64,000 nt of DNA from Flavobacterium piscisymbiosum (GCF_020905295.1 NZ_JAJJMM010000001.1:1984001-2048000); one strand, 5' to 3'; positions 9,304-17,975 are shown, counted from the stretch's first letter. Made by a program: numbers and translations. Notes: generated by a model not told the origin, from the letters alone.

Positions 9304-11427
9304 ATGATAATGAAAAAATTAATGACAATTTTTCTCATGGGAACAACTTTATTTACGGCCACTGCGCAAAACAATTCAGATAATCCGTTGCTGAAAAAAT
9401 GGACAGGGCCTTACGGAGGAGTTCCTGCTTTTAATGAGTACAAAGTTTCGGATTTTAAACCGGCACTTCAATTTGCAATTCAGGAAAAACTAAATGAGGT
9501 TGATGCTATCGCAAATAATCCAAAGGCACCAACTTTTGATAATACAATTGCTGCTTTAGAGCGTTCAGGAAAGACAATTGCCCGAATTTATACCGTTTAC
9601 GGAATTTATGGTTCTACTTTAAGTACTCCGGAATTTGACGCTGTTGAAACAGAAATGTCTCCTAAACTGTCTGCTTTTAATGATAAAATTTTACAAAATA
9701 AAAAATTATTCACTAAAATAGAGACGTTATACAACTCAAAAGAAAGTAAAAAACTGACCAGCGAACAACAACGTTTGATTTGGTTGTATTATACTGATTT
9801 TGTTCGTGAAGGAGCAAAACTGAATGAAAAAGACAAAGAAAAAGTAGCTAAGATTAATCAGGATTTAGCGAGTCTTTTTACTAAATTCAGTCAAAACTTA
9901 TTGGCAGAAGAGCACAATCAATATGTAGCATTAAAAACAGAAAGCGATTTTGATGGTCTGCCTGCTGAAGCAAAAAATGCTGCGATAGCTGAAGCAAAAA
10001 GCAGAAAATTGGATGTGATGGGTTGCGTTGCAAACACACGTTCGTCTATTGAGCCATTTTTAACTTTCTCGACTCGTAGAGATTTAAGAGAAAAAGCTTT
10101 TGAAATTTTTGTAAAACGTGGTGATAATGGCAATGCAAATGATAACAATGCAACACTTGTTTCTATTTTGCAATTGCGTACTCAAAAAGCAAATTTGTTA
10201 GGTTTCCCTACTTTTGCTGACTGGAGTTTGTCTAACAAAATGGCAAAAGATCCTAAGAAAACATTAGATTTAATGTTATCGGTTTGGGAGCCTGCTGTAG
10301 AAAAAGTACATCAGGATGTTGCTGAAATGCAGAAAATTGTGGATGCCGAAGGTGGAAAATTTAAAATTCAGCCTTGGGATTACCGTTATTATGCTGAAAA
10401 AGTTAGAAAAGCAAAATACGATTTAGATCAAAATGAGGTAAAACCTTATTTGCAATTAGAGAACTTACGTGAAGGTATGTTTTGGGTTGCAGGTGAATTA
10501 TTTAATTTAAGCTTTAAACAAATTACCAATGTTCCGGTTTACCACCCTGATGTTCGTGTTTGGGAAGTAAGTAATAAGATTACCGGTAAAGTGGTGGGAT
10601 TATGGTATTTTGATCCTTATGCTCGTGCAGGAAAACGTTCTGGCGCGTGGATGAATGCTTACCGTGACCAACAAAAAATGGATGGAGAGGTTCTGACAAT
10701 TGTTTCTAACAATTGTAATTTTATAAAAGGAACGGGAAGCGATCCGGTTTTGATTTCGTGGGAAGATGCTACAACTTTATTTCATGAATTTGGACATGCG
10801 CTTCACGGATTATGTTCTAATGTAACGTATCCAAGTTTAGCAGGAACATCTGTTGCGAGAGATTACGTAGAATTCCCATCTCAATTGTTAGAGCATTGGC
10901 TGGCTACTCCTGAGGTGTTGAATAAGTTTGCTTTGAATTATAAAACAAATCAGCCATTGCCACAATCATTGGTAGACAGAATTGAAAAAGCGTCTAACTT
11001 TGGTGAAGGATTCTCTACTGTAGAAACAATTTCGAGTTCGTTGATTGATATGAAGCTACATTTAACAACTTCACCTATTGATCCTCATAAATTTGAAAAA
11101 GAGACTTTAGAAGCGCTTCATATGCCTTCAGAAATTGTAATGCGTCACAGAATTCCTCAGTTTGGACATATTTTCTCTGGTGATGGATATGCTGCCGGAT
11201 ATTACAGCTACTTATGGGCAGATGTAATTAATGCAGATGCTTATGAAGCTTTTACAGAAGGTAAAGGACCGTATGATAAAGAGGTTGCAAAACGTCTTTA
11301 TGATAATGTTTTTAGTGTAGGAAACACTATTGATCAGGAGAAAGCTTACGAGAACTTTAGAGGAAGAGCTCCTAAATCTGATGCTTTAATGCGTGCGAGA
11401 AATTTCCCGATTAAGGATAAAAAATAA
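9304..11427 (+). CDS. dcp: M3-family zinc metallopeptidase, peptidyl-dipeptidase Dcp-like
   Basis: A 707-residue secreted or periplasmic peptidase that removes dipeptides from the C-terminus of oligopeptides. The N-terminus (MKKLMTIFLMGTTLFTATAQ) is a signal peptide. The zinc site HEFGHALH lies at about residue 497, followed by the third-ligand glutamate in DYVEFPSQLLEHW. The C-terminal FGHIFSGDGYAAGYYSYLWADV is typical of Dcp. ATG at 9304 and ATG two codons later are both possible; the second leads straight into KK. A TACATTTG -7-like box lies at 9257-9264. The gene stands alone, divergent from the transporter, and ends at a terminator. Confidence 0.95.
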   Translation: MIMKKLMTIFLMGTTLFTATAQNNSDNPLLKKWTGPYGGVPAFNEYKVSDFKPALQFAIQEKLNEVDAIANNPKAPTFDNTIAALERSGKTIARIYTVYGIYGSTLSTPEFDAVETEMSPKLSAFNDKILQNKKLFTKIETLYNSKESKKLTSEQQRLIWLYYTDFVREGAKLNEKDKEKVAKINQDLASLFTKFSQNLLAEEHNQYVALKTESDFDGLPAEAKNAAIAEAKSRKLDVMGCVANTRSSIEPFLTFSTRRDLREKAFEIFVKRGDNGNANDNNATLVSILQLRTQKANLLGFPTFADWSLSNKMAKDPKKTLDLMLSVWEPAVEKVHQDVAEMQKIVDAEGGKFKIQPWDYRYYAEKVRKAKYDLDQNEVKPYLQLENLREGMFWVAGELFNLSFKQITNVPVYHPDVRVWEVSNKITGKVVGLWYFDPYARAGKRSGAWMNAYRDQQKMDGEVLTIVSNNCNFIKGTGSDPVLISWEDATTLFHEFGHALHGLCSNVTYPSLAGTSVARDYVEFPSQLLEHWLATPEVLNKFALNYKTNQPLPQSLVDRIEKASNFGEGFSTVETISSSLIDMKLHLTTSPIDPHKFEKETLEALHMPSEIVMRHRIPQFGHIFSGDGYAAGYYSYLWADVINADAYEAFTEGKGPYDKEVAKRLYDNVFSVGNTIDQEKAYENFRGRAPKSDALMRARNFPIKDKK

Positions 11428-11447
11428 TAAGATTAGATTCTTGTTGA

Positions 11448-11485
11448 AATCCTCGGATAATGTAATTATTCGGGGATTTTTTTTT
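11448..11485 (+). terminator. intrinsic terminator after dcp
   Basis: AATCCTCGGATAAT and TTATTCGGGGATT pair around a GTAA loop and are followed by a run of T. Confidence 0.85.
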
Positions 11486-11499
11486 GGAGTTTGGTATTG

Positions 11500-11853
11500 A
11501 ATTTTTTGCCACAGATTTGTGGATTATAAAGATTTTAGTAGCAAGTTTATCAGGTTTGCTAAACTTTGTCAAAGTTTAAAGCCAAGAGTGTAAGAAACTT
11601 TTGTGAAAACCCAATTTTAAAGTTGGTATGCGCATTTTTGTCATTTCATAAATGACAAAGTTGGTACCTAATTTAATTTCTGTCTTCAAAAACATAGCCC
11701 GTGGTTTCAACCACGGGAGCACAATATGAGGCGTAATAATATTGCACCGCGTGGTTGAAATCACGGGCAATGTCTGACAAGTTTAAAAGTGAAAAAACCT
11801 TGTCAAAGTTTAAGAAAAAGTTCCTTGCGTTCTTGGTTTAAAACTTTAACAAA
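11500..11853. repeat. nested inverted-repeat element (MITE- or REP-like), no gene
   Basis: The dcp-tsf gap holds a structured element. Outer arms 11565-11602 and 11816-11853 (38 bp) are imperfect reverse complements, about 31 of 38 positions by eye. Inside are a perfect 10-bp palindrome (11637-11659) and an inner pair, GCCCGTGGTTTCAACCACGGG (11697-11717, itself a hairpin) with its inverted near-copy at 11747-11768. A CACAGATTTGTGGATTATAA fragment lies just left of it (about 11511). The small open frame inside has no protein character. Confidence 0.75.
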
Positions 11854-11940
11854 TTTCTCCTGTTCTGATGTAAACCTTAAATTGCAGCCTCTTTATTAAT
11901 CTTATAAATCTGAGCGAAGACAAGAATTATTAAAACAAAA

Positions 11941-11975
11941 AAAAGCCCTGAATAAATGAATATTCAGGGCTTTTT
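11941..11975. terminator. bidirectional terminator after tsf
   Basis: AAAAAGCCCTGAATA and TATTCAGGGCTTTTT form a near-perfect stem with A-run and T-run on its two sides. It serves tsf (minus strand). Confidence 0.9.
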
Positions 11976-11991
11976 ATATTGAAATAATATA

Positions 11992-12954
11992 TTAACCTAA
12001 AGTAACTCTTTTGAAACCTGTGATTTCAACGTTGTATCCTTTAACGTAATCACCAACTTTTTTACTATCGTCTTTGATAAAGTTTTGATCTAACAAAGCT
12101 TTCTCTTGATCTAAAGTAGTATTGTCAGAGATAAAACGTTGAACTTTTCCTGGGATAATTTTGTCCCAAATTTGCTCTGGTTTACCTTCAGCTTTTAATT
12201 CAGCTTTAGCATCTTCTTCAGCTTGTTTTAAAACTTCTTCAGTCAATTGAGAGAAAGAAATATATTTAGGAACATTTTTTAAAGTTTTTCCTAAACGTTT
12301 TGCTTCTTCATTATCCTTTTCGATTACAGCAATACGAGCAGCAAGTTCAGATTCAACGAAAGCAGGATCAAAATCTTTGTAAGATAATGTATCAGCTCCC
12401 ATAGAAGCAACTTGCATAGAAACATCTTTAGTTAAAACGTCAGCGTTAGGAATTGCAGCAGAAATTGCAGTTAATGCAGCAATTTTGTTAACGTGAACAT
12501 AAGATCCAACGAAAGCACCTTCTAAAATTTCAAAACCACCGATTTCGATTTTTTCACCGATAACACCAGTTTGCTCGATTAATTTTTCAGCAACAGTAAT
12601 TCCGTTGAAATCTGAAGCTAAAAATTCTTCTTTAGAAGAGAAGTTAATAGCTCTTTCTACTAATTCTTTAGCCAAGGTTACGAAAGCTTCATTTTTACCT
12701 ACGAAATCAGTTTCGCAGTTTAAAGTGATGATAGCTCCTTTAGTATTGTCAGCATTGATAAAAGAAACAGCAGCTCCTTCAGATGAGTCACGGTCAGAAC
12801 GGTTAGCAGCAACTTTTTGTCCTTTTTCTCTAAGGACTTGTATAGCTTTATCGAAATCTCCATCAGCTTCAACTAAAGCTTTTTTACAGTCCATCATTCC
12901 GGCACCTGTAGATTGTCTTAATTTATTTACGTCTGCAGCAGTAATTGTTGCCAT
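11992..12954 (-). CDS. tsf: translation elongation factor Ts
   Basis: Guanine-nucleotide exchange factor for EF-Tu. The N-terminal UBA-like domain is intact (ITAADVNKLRQSTGAGMMDCKKALVEADGDFDKAIQVLREKG), and the TDFVGKNEAF motif that contacts EF-Tu is present (residues about 80-90). At 320 residues it is slightly longer than proteobacterial EF-Ts, as usual in Bacteroidota. It follows rpsB after 136 bp; that gap contains an inverted pair of AAATTCTAAATTCC-type repeats. Confidence 0.97.
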   Translation of the reverse strand: MATITAADVNKLRQSTGAGMMDCKKALVEADGDFDKAIQVLREKGQKVAANRSDRDSSEGAAVSFINADNTKGAIITLNCETDFVGKNEAFVTLAKELVERAINFSSKEEFLASDFNGITVAEKLIEQTGVIGEKIEIGGFEILEGAFVGSYVHVNKIAALTAISAAIPNADVLTKDVSMQVASMGADTLSYKDFDPAFVESELAARIAVIEKDNEEAKRLGKTLKNVPKYISFSQLTEEVLKQAEEDAKAELKAEGKPEQIWDKIIPGKVQRFISDNTTLDQEKALLDQNFIKDDSKKVGDYVKGYNVEITGFKRVTLG

Positions 12955-13090
12955 AATATTTTGAATTTTAATGTTAAAAGTAAAAATTCCATCTTTTAAA
13001 TTCTAAATTCCAATTTTATTAAATTATCAACATAACGTTTTTAATTTGTGGTTGGATTTTAGAATTTAAAATTTGGAATTTAAATTTGAT

Positions 13091-13891
13091 TTATTCTTCA
13101 GTTGCAGGTGCAGCAGCTTCAACAGCTGGCGCAGCAGGAGCAGCTTCTACAGCAGCAGGAGCCGCAGCTTCTTCTGTTGTAGCTTCAGTTTCTTTGTCAG
13201 AACCTCTGTCAGAAAGACCGTCGATTACAGCAGCAGTAACTAAAGATAAAATTTTGTCAATTGATTTAGAAGCATCATCATTTGCAGGAATAACGTAATC
13301 AACCTCTCTTGGGTCAGAATTCGTATCAACCATTGCGAAAACTGGAATGTTTAATTTTTGTGCTTCTTTTATTGCGATATGTTCAGCTTTGATATCTACT
13401 ACGAACAATGCAGCTGGTAGTCTAGACATGTCAGCAATTGAACCTAAGTTTTTCTCTAGTTTCGCACGTAGACGATCAACTTGCAAACGCTCTTTTTTAG
13501 ATAACGTCATGAAAGTACCATCTTTCTTCATTTTATCAATAGAAGACATTTTTTTAACTGCCTTTCTGATAGTTACAAAGTTAGTTAGCATTCCACCAGG
13601 CCATCTTTCAGTGATGTAAGGCATGTTTGCAGCTTTTGCTTTTTCAGCAACGATGTCTTTTGCTTGTTTTTTGGTAGCTACGAATAAGATTTTTCTACCT
13701 GATGCAGCGATTTTTTTCAAAGCTTCATTAGCTTCTTCAATTTTAGCTGCAGTTTTATATAGATTGATAATGTGAATACCATTACGCTCCATATAAATGT
13801 AAGGGGCCATGTTTGGATCCCATTTTCTAGTCATGTGTCCAAAGTGAACACCTGCTTCTAGTAAGTCTTTTACTTCTATTTTGTTTGCCAT
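13091..13891 (-). CDS. rpsB: 30S ribosomal protein S2
   Basis: Small-subunit ribosomal protein of 266 residues. The S2 signature is clear: LLEAGVHFGHMTRKWDPNMAPYI, RKILFVATKKQAKD, ITERWPGGMLTNF, LPAALFVVDIKAEHIAIKEA and IPVFAMVDTNSDP. The last 40 residues form an Ala/Glu-rich tail of low complexity (about residues 225-266), an extension beyond the folded domain. It is transcribed with tsf and is preceded by a structured 5' leader. Confidence 0.98.
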   Translation of the reverse strand: MANKIEVKDLLEAGVHFGHMTRKWDPNMAPYIYMERNGIHIINLYKTAAKIEEANEALKKIAASGRKILFVATKKQAKDIVAEKAKAANMPYITERWPGGMLTNFVTIRKAVKKMSSIDKMKKDGTFMTLSKKERLQVDRLRAKLEKNLGSIADMSRLPAALFVVDIKAEHIAIKEAQKLNIPVFAMVDTNSDPREVDYVIPANDDASKSIDKILSLVTAAVIDGLSDRGSDKETEATTEEAAAPAAVEAAPAAPAVEAAAPATEE

Positions 13892-13922
13892 TTTTGTACT
13901 AGTTTACGTTCTGTTGATTAGC

Positions 13923-13989
13923 AATGTATAAATGGCGGTTTCCCAGGCTTTATACATTTAGATGCTAAACTATTTCCTACCTCGGTAGG
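13923..13989 (-). promoter_or_regulatory. structured rpsB leader (two hairpins)
   Basis: AATGTATAAA (13923-13932) and TTTATACATT (13949-13958) form a perfect 10-bp stem around a 16-nt GC-rich loop; CCTACC-TC-GGTAGG (13976-13989) is a second tight hairpin further upstream in the transcript. The position 5' of rpsB suggests an autoregulatory S2 leader. I did not check it against known leader families. Confidence 0.5.
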
Positions 13990-14035
13990 AGAGCAACAAC
14001 AACTGTGTTTTTTAATTTCAATAAATAATTGATCA

Positions 14036-14060
14036 TGTCTTGTCCTAATTGAACAAGACA
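14036..14060 (-). terminator. hairpin between rpsI and rpsB
   Basis: TGTCTTGT (14036-14043) pairs exactly with ACAAGACA (14053-14060). It starts 8 bp after the rpsI stop. No U-run follows on the minus strand, so it may be an mRNA 3'-end stem or processing site rather than a true terminator. Confidence 0.5.
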
Positions 14061-14067
14061 GGTAATA

Positions 14068-14454
14068 TTAACGTTTAGAGAATTGGAATCTCTTACGAGC
14101 TTTCTTCTGACCGAATTTCTTACGTTCAACCATTCTTGGATCTCTTGTTAATAAACCTTCTGGTTTAAGGATACCTCTGTTTTCAGCATTTACTTCACAC
14201 ATAACGCGTGCTAATGCCATTCTTACAGCTTCTGCCTGACCAGTTGAACCACCTCCGTAAACGTTTACTTTTACATCAAAGTTGTTTACATTTTCTGTCA
14301 TAGACAATGGTTGTAAAACTTTGTATTGTAAAGTTGCAGTTGGAAAGTAAGTTGCGAATTCTTTTTTGTTTACAGTGATTTTTCCTGTTCCTTCAGAAAC
14401 ATATACACGTGCAACAGCGGTTTTTCTTCTACCGATTTTGTGAATAACTCCCAT
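14068..14454 (-). CDS. rpsI: 30S ribosomal protein S9
   Basis: A 128-residue ribosomal protein with the S9 hallmarks: GRRKTAVARVYV near the N-terminus, YGGGSTGQAEAVRMALARVM in the middle, and the basic tail GLLTRDPRMVERKKFGQKKARKRFQFSKR that reaches the P-site tRNA. Its ATG overlaps the rplM stop by one base. Coupling of rplM and rpsI is universal in bacteria. Confidence 0.98.
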   Translation of the reverse strand: MGVIHKIGRRKTAVARVYVSEGTGKITVNKKEFATYFPTATLQYKVLQPLSMTENVNNFDVKVNVYGGGSTGQAEAVRMALARVMCEVNAENRGILKPEGLLTRDPRMVERKKFGQKKARKRFQFSKR

Positions 14455-14909
14455 TACTTAAGATCGTTTAGGTTAACAGTTCTAGGTTTTTGAGCTCCTT
14501 GTTTGTGCTCAGCTCCTACAACAACATTTAGATTTCTAAAAAGTTCAGCTCCTAATTTGTTTTTAGGTAACATTCCTTTTACAGCTTTTTCTACTAATAA
14601 TGCAGGGTTTTTAGATTGCAATACTTTAGCAGTTAAAGTTCTTTGTCCTCCTGGGTAACCTGTATGACGTACGTAAACTTTGTCATCCATTTTTCTACCT
14701 GTAAGGTTAATTTTTTCTGAGTTGATAACAATTACGTTATCTCCACAGTCAACGTGTGGTGTGTAACTTGGTTTGTACTTACCTCTTAAGATCATTGCAA
14801 CCTTTGAAGCAAGACGACCTAAGTTATGACCTTCAGCGTCTACAACAATCCACTCTTTAGTAACAGTGGCTTTGCTTGCTGAAATTGTCTTGTAGCTTAA
14901 TGCGTCCAT
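14454..14909 (-). CDS. rplM: 50S ribosomal protein L13
   Basis: A 151-residue ribosomal protein, an early 23S-binding assembly protein. The recognisable segments are WIVVDAEGHNLGRLASKVAMILRGKYKPSYTPHVDCGD, DKVYVRHTGYPGGQRT, and VEKAVKGMLPKNKLGAELFRNLNVV. It is the first gene of the rplM-rpsI operon, with a clear promoter (14953-14983) and a small leader hairpin just upstream. Confidence 0.98.
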   Translation of the reverse strand: MDALSYKTISASKATVTKEWIVVDAEGHNLGRLASKVAMILRGKYKPSYTPHVDCGDNVIVINSEKINLTGRKMDDKVYVRHTGYPGGQRTLTAKVLQSKNPALLVEKAVKGMLPKNKLGAELFRNLNVVVGAEHKQGAQKPRTVNLNDLK

Positions 14910-14932
14910 AATATTATTTTAATTAAACATTC

Positions 14933-14952
14933 CATCCCCAATAAAGGGGATG
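14933..14952 (-). promoter_or_regulatory. leader hairpin upstream of rplM
   Basis: CATCCCC and GGGGATG pair around AATAAA. The stem lies right at the predicted transcript 5' end. rplM leaders have been described in Bacteroidia; this may be one, unverified. Confidence 0.5.
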
Positions 14953-14983
14953 CAAAAGTACAATTAATTATTTTAAAACCAAA
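14953..14983 (-). promoter_or_regulatory. promoter of rplM-rpsI
   Basis: On the minus strand TTTG (14980-14983), 19 nt, then TACTTTTG (14953-14960): an exact fit to the Bacteroidota TTTG-N19-TANNTTTG consensus. Confidence 0.85.
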
Positions 14984-15041
14984 TACCTGAAAAGAATATT
15001 TTATCTGCTGAAAATCAGGACATCAGTTTTATATTTAAAAC

Positions 15042-15081
15042 AATAAAAAAAAACCACCTTCACAATAACGCGAAGGTGGTT
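15042..15081 (-). terminator. terminator of the ferritin-like operon
   Basis: AACCACCTTC (15052-15061) pairs with GAAGGTGGTT (15072-15081); on the minus strand the stem is followed by a run of T (AAAAAAAAA on plus). Confidence 0.9.
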
Positions 15082-15101
15082 CAATATTTAGAATTGTTTT
15101 G

Positions 15102-15914
15102 TTAAACAATAAAGATATTTGCGATGTCAACGACCTGTTGTGTCGTAAGTGGCTCATCATAAGCTTCTGATCCTGCGGAAGCTCCAAATGCAGCGGCTGT
15201 ATTAAATCCGGCTTGTACTGTAACGCCTTCGCCAGCATAAACGGCTTGAGTAGCTGCTGGCATTCCTGCACCTCTTTCATCATTAGAAATCCATCCTTTT
15301 AGTCCGCGTAGTCGTCGCACTTCTGATGCATGACGTGCTTCTACAGAGTGTATTTGTAATGCTGCAGTCAATAAATCTGGTGTAGAAATTAAATTTCCTG
15401 CCTGACCTTTATAGGCTCTTACGCCTGTATCTTCAAAGGCTTGTGCCAATGCTAAAAAGGTTTGATAGTCGCCAAACGGATTAAATGTTCCGCCCACAGT
15501 AAAGTCAAAAGTAGGTTTTGCAACAAAATTAGCACTTGCTGGTCCGCCTAGTCCTGCAATTAAAAATTTAACATGACTGGATTCGTGTGCTGCTATTTGC
15601 TGAAAAACTTTTAAATCACGTCCACCGTTTTCTGATGCAGGAATTACTCCTGAATCTAATGCCATGGCGTAAAATTCGTTTTCCAGATATTCTAAAGTTA
15701 AGGCAAATTGCAAAGCTCCAATAGGTGTTGCAGGTGTTGCTGTGATATCTTTTGCTAATGCCTTGTTTGCCATTGCAGATAATCCAAACGGGATTGATGC
15801 ATATGCCAGTGTTTTTCCTATGTTTCCAAACTGATTAAAACTATCTCTTCTAGAGCCAGTGCTTCTCATTAAGCTGTCATCAGTAAATGTTTCTATAAAT
15901 TTTAAAATATTCAT
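15102..15914 (-). CDS. secreted ferritin-like domain protein
   Basis: A 270-residue protein of the ferritin-like PF13668 type. An N-terminal segment with SRRDSF and a hydrophobic stretch (about residues 31-55, ending ANKALAK) looks like a weak export signal. The four-helix domain contains LTLEYLENEFYAMAL, AAHESSHVKFLI, AFEDTGVRAYKGQ and IHSVEARHASEVR, which supply the Glu/His residues of a ferritin-like di-iron site. The physiological role of this family is not established. It is transcribed behind a paralogue with a 26-bp gap. Confidence 0.85.
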   Translation of the reverse strand: MNILKFIETFTDDSLMRSTGSRRDSFNQFGNIGKTLAYASIPFGLSAMANKALAKDITATPATPIGALQFALTLEYLENEFYAMALDSGVIPASENGGRDLKVFQQIAAHESSHVKFLIAGLGGPASANFVAKPTFDFTVGGTFNPFGDYQTFLALAQAFEDTGVRAYKGQAGNLISTPDLLTAALQIHSVEARHASEVRRLRGLKGWISNDERGAGMPAATQAVYAGEGVTVQAGFNTAAAFGASAGSEAYDEPLTTQQVVDIANIFIV

Positions 15915-15940
15915 AATTTCTAAGTTTTAGCTAGTTAAGA

Positions 15941-16687
15941 TTAAGGTAAATATTTGGCAGTAAATTTTGTGGTAATAAATCCTCCGGCAATTGGTAGAAT
16001 TTTAGAAGGATCTTTGGCAGCATCTAAGCCATTTGATGCAGTTACAATATCATCACCGGCAAAATCCTTAGAATTAGGATTGATTAAACTTCTGATAGCC
16101 GAAGCATGTCTGGCTTCTACCGAAACAATTTTTCCGGCTAATAATAAGTAGTCAGCACTTTTAATTAATTTTCCTGCTCCATTATAAGCAGCAACTCCGG
16201 TATCTTCCAATGCTTTTGCTGTTGCAAGAACTTCGGTACGGCTGTTGAAGTTAAGGGATCCGTAATTAAAAGCAAGAGTAGGAAGTAATTGAGAGCTTGG
16301 ATTAGGTAGTGCTCCTGATAAAGCTGCTTTAAAAAAGTCTCTGTGAACTACCTCATGATGATACAAATCAGTTAAAACCTGACGTTCAATAGGGTTGAAA
16401 GTTGCGTTAAAATTTGTCGCATTTACAACTTTAGTATAAAAATCGGCTTCAAGTTGTTCAAGAGCATAAGCATAAGTTAATACTCCAAAATCTCCAGAGC
16501 CTAAATCAAAAACACCATTTCTAATTCCTGGTAGGGATGTGTCTTCCATATCGTTATCATTGTCATTATTGCTGCAGCCAGCTATTACAAGACCTGCGCC
16601 TGCTAATGCCAAGCCGCTGAGCTTTAAGAAGCTCCTTCTGTTATTCAATGAAGGGTCAACCTCATGAATTTTAACTTCGTTTTTCAT
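15941..16687 (-). CDS. secreted ferritin-like domain protein with RR signal (paralogue)
   Basis: Starts MKNEVKIHEVDPSLNNRRSFLKLSG, a twin-arginine-like signal (NRRSFLKLSG) followed by a hydrophobic stretch and GLVIAGC, so it may be a Tat-exported lipoprotein. The PF13668-like four-helix domain has AYALEQLEADFYTKV, YHHEVVHRDFFKAAL, ALEDTGVAAYNG and IVSVEARHASAIRSL. It is first of the two-gene ferritin-like operon. ATG at 16687 is preferred over an upstream TTG. The pair probably works together in the periplasm; the substrate is unknown. Confidence 0.87.
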   Translation of the reverse strand: MKNEVKIHEVDPSLNNRRSFLKLSGLALAGAGLVIAGCSNNDNDNDMEDTSLPGIRNGVFDLGSGDFGVLTYAYALEQLEADFYTKVVNATNFNATFNPIERQVLTDLYHHEVVHRDFFKAALSGALPNPSSQLLPTLAFNYGSLNFNSRTEVLATAKALEDTGVAAYNGAGKLIKSADYLLLAGKIVSVEARHASAIRSLINPNSKDFAGDDIVTASNGLDAAKDPSKILPIAGGFITTKFTAKYLP

Positions 16688-16707
16688 AATCAAGGTTTTT
16701 TAAAAAG

Positions 16708-16734
16708 GTTAATAACATGTATTAAGTTATTAAC
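16708..16734. promoter_or_regulatory. inverted repeat GTTAATAAC-N9-GTTATTAAC
   Basis: Perfect 9-bp arms (16708-16716 and 16726-16734), just upstream of the first ferritin-like gene in the region shared with divergent lacI-type regulator. A dimeric regulator site is plausible. Confidence 0.45.
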
Positions 16735-16823
16735 GAAATTTTATGAGATGCGGTTTTGAAAAATCGCACTATTTTAAAATTATTTTAAAAAGACCTTACA
16801 AATTCAAATACTGGTAGGTGTTT

Positions 16824-16856
16824 TTTGTTTTATTTTAGGTAATTCTACTATATTTG
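16824..16856 (+). promoter_or_regulatory. promoter of the LacI-family gene
   Basis: TTTG (16824-16827), 21 nt, TATATTTG (16849-16856), 26 nt before the start codon. Confidence 0.7.
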
Positions 16857-16882
16857 TACTAATTACATAAAATTATTTTTAA

Positions 16883-17908
16883 ATGAAAGCTAAAGCAACT
16901 CTAAAACAAATTGCGAAAGAATTAGGCGTTTCTGTATCTACGGTTTCTAAGGCGTTAAATGACAGTCCGGAAATTAGTGAGCAAACGAAGGTGAAGATTA
17001 AGGAGTATGCCAAACTCAAAAATTATAAACCGAATGTTATTGGTCTGAATTTAAAGAATCGTAAGACGAAAACAATTGGTGTAATTATACCTAATATATT
17101 AAACTCCTTCTTTGCTAAGGTTTTTAGTGGTATCGAAAAAGTAGCCGATAAAAAAGGATACAATGTAATCACGTGTATTTCGAATGAATCTTTAGAGAAA
17201 GAAATTCATACACTTGAAATGTTGAGTAATGGTACAATTGACGGATTTATTTTGTCAGTTTCTCAAGAAGCTCAGAAACTTCAGGATTATAGCCATTTCT
17301 CTGCTATTATAAATGACGGAACTCCAATTGTAATGTTTGACCGTATTGCAGATGAAGTAGAATGTGATAAAGTGATAGTTGATGATTTTGATTCGGCTTT
17401 AAACTCAACACAGCATTTAATTAATTTAGGATGTAAAAATATTGCCTTAATTTCTTCTGTAGATAATTTAAGCGTTGGAAAATTAAGAGCAGATGGATAT
17501 TTGAAAGCTTTGGCGGATAATAATATTCCGGTAAACGAGAAAATTATTCTTCGTACCGATTCTGAAGATGATATGAAAGCTAAGATTGATGCAATTTTCG
17601 ATAACAAAATCGACGCTATTTTTGCTTTGGATGAAAATGATTCAGTTGCTGCTTTACGTGTAAGTTTGAAAAAAGGATATAAAGTACCTGAAGATATTTC
17701 GATTATAGGTTTTGCTGACGGAATTTTAGCTTCAAGACGTTTATCGCCAAGTTTAACAACCGTAAGTCAACACGGAATTGAAATTGGAGAAGTTGCTGCC
17801 AAACAATTGATCAAACGATTAGAAGAGTCTGAAGAAGAAACTTCGGATTATGAAACTATCGTTATTAAGACGAAGTTGAAAGAACGAGAATCGACAAGAA
17901 AAAAATAA
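16883..17908 (+). CDS. LacI-family transcriptional regulator
   Basis: A 341-residue repressor or activator. Residues 4-50 form the LacI helix-turn-helix with hinge (TLKQIAKELGVSVSTVSKALN, then NYKPNVIGLNLK). The rest is a periplasmic-binding-protein-like sugar-sensing domain (TIGVIIPNILNSFFAKVFSGIE, GTPIVMFDRIADEVECDKVIVDD, SIIGFADGILASRRLSPSLTTV). The sugar is not predictable. No transporter or catabolic gene is adjacent: it is divergent from the ferritin-like pair and convergent with a hypothetical gene, so its targets are probably elsewhere. Confidence 0.93.
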   Translation: MKAKATLKQIAKELGVSVSTVSKALNDSPEISEQTKVKIKEYAKLKNYKPNVIGLNLKNRKTKTIGVIIPNILNSFFAKVFSGIEKVADKKGYNVITCISNESLEKEIHTLEMLSNGTIDGFILSVSQEAQKLQDYSHFSAIINDGTPIVMFDRIADEVECDKVIVDDFDSALNSTQHLINLGCKNIALISSVDNLSVGKLRADGYLKALADNNIPVNEKIILRTDSEDDMKAKIDAIFDNKIDAIFALDENDSVAALRVSLKKGYKVPEDISIIGFADGILASRRLSPSLTTVSQHGIEIGEVAAKQLIKRLEESEEETSDYETIVIKTKLKERESTRKK

Positions 17909-17913
17909 AAAAC

Positions 17914-17946
17914 AAAAAAACCATTTGCCGCAACGAATGGTTTTTT
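17914..17946. terminator. terminator after the LacI-family gene
   Basis: AAAAAACCATT (17914-17924) pairs with AATGGTTTTTT (17936-17946); usable in both directions between the convergent genes. Confidence 0.88.
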
Positions 17947-17975
17947 GTTTTTAACAATGTTTTTAATCTGTTATT

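Noticed and set aside
11576..11770. 64-codon open frame in the dcp-tsf gap
   Set aside because: It is read across the inverted-repeat element; the amino acid sequence follows the palindromes and matches no family.
13086..13298. Ala/Ser-rich 70-codon frame on the plus strand
   Set aside because: Complement of the Ala/Glu-rich tail of rpsB; simple composition keeps it open by chance.
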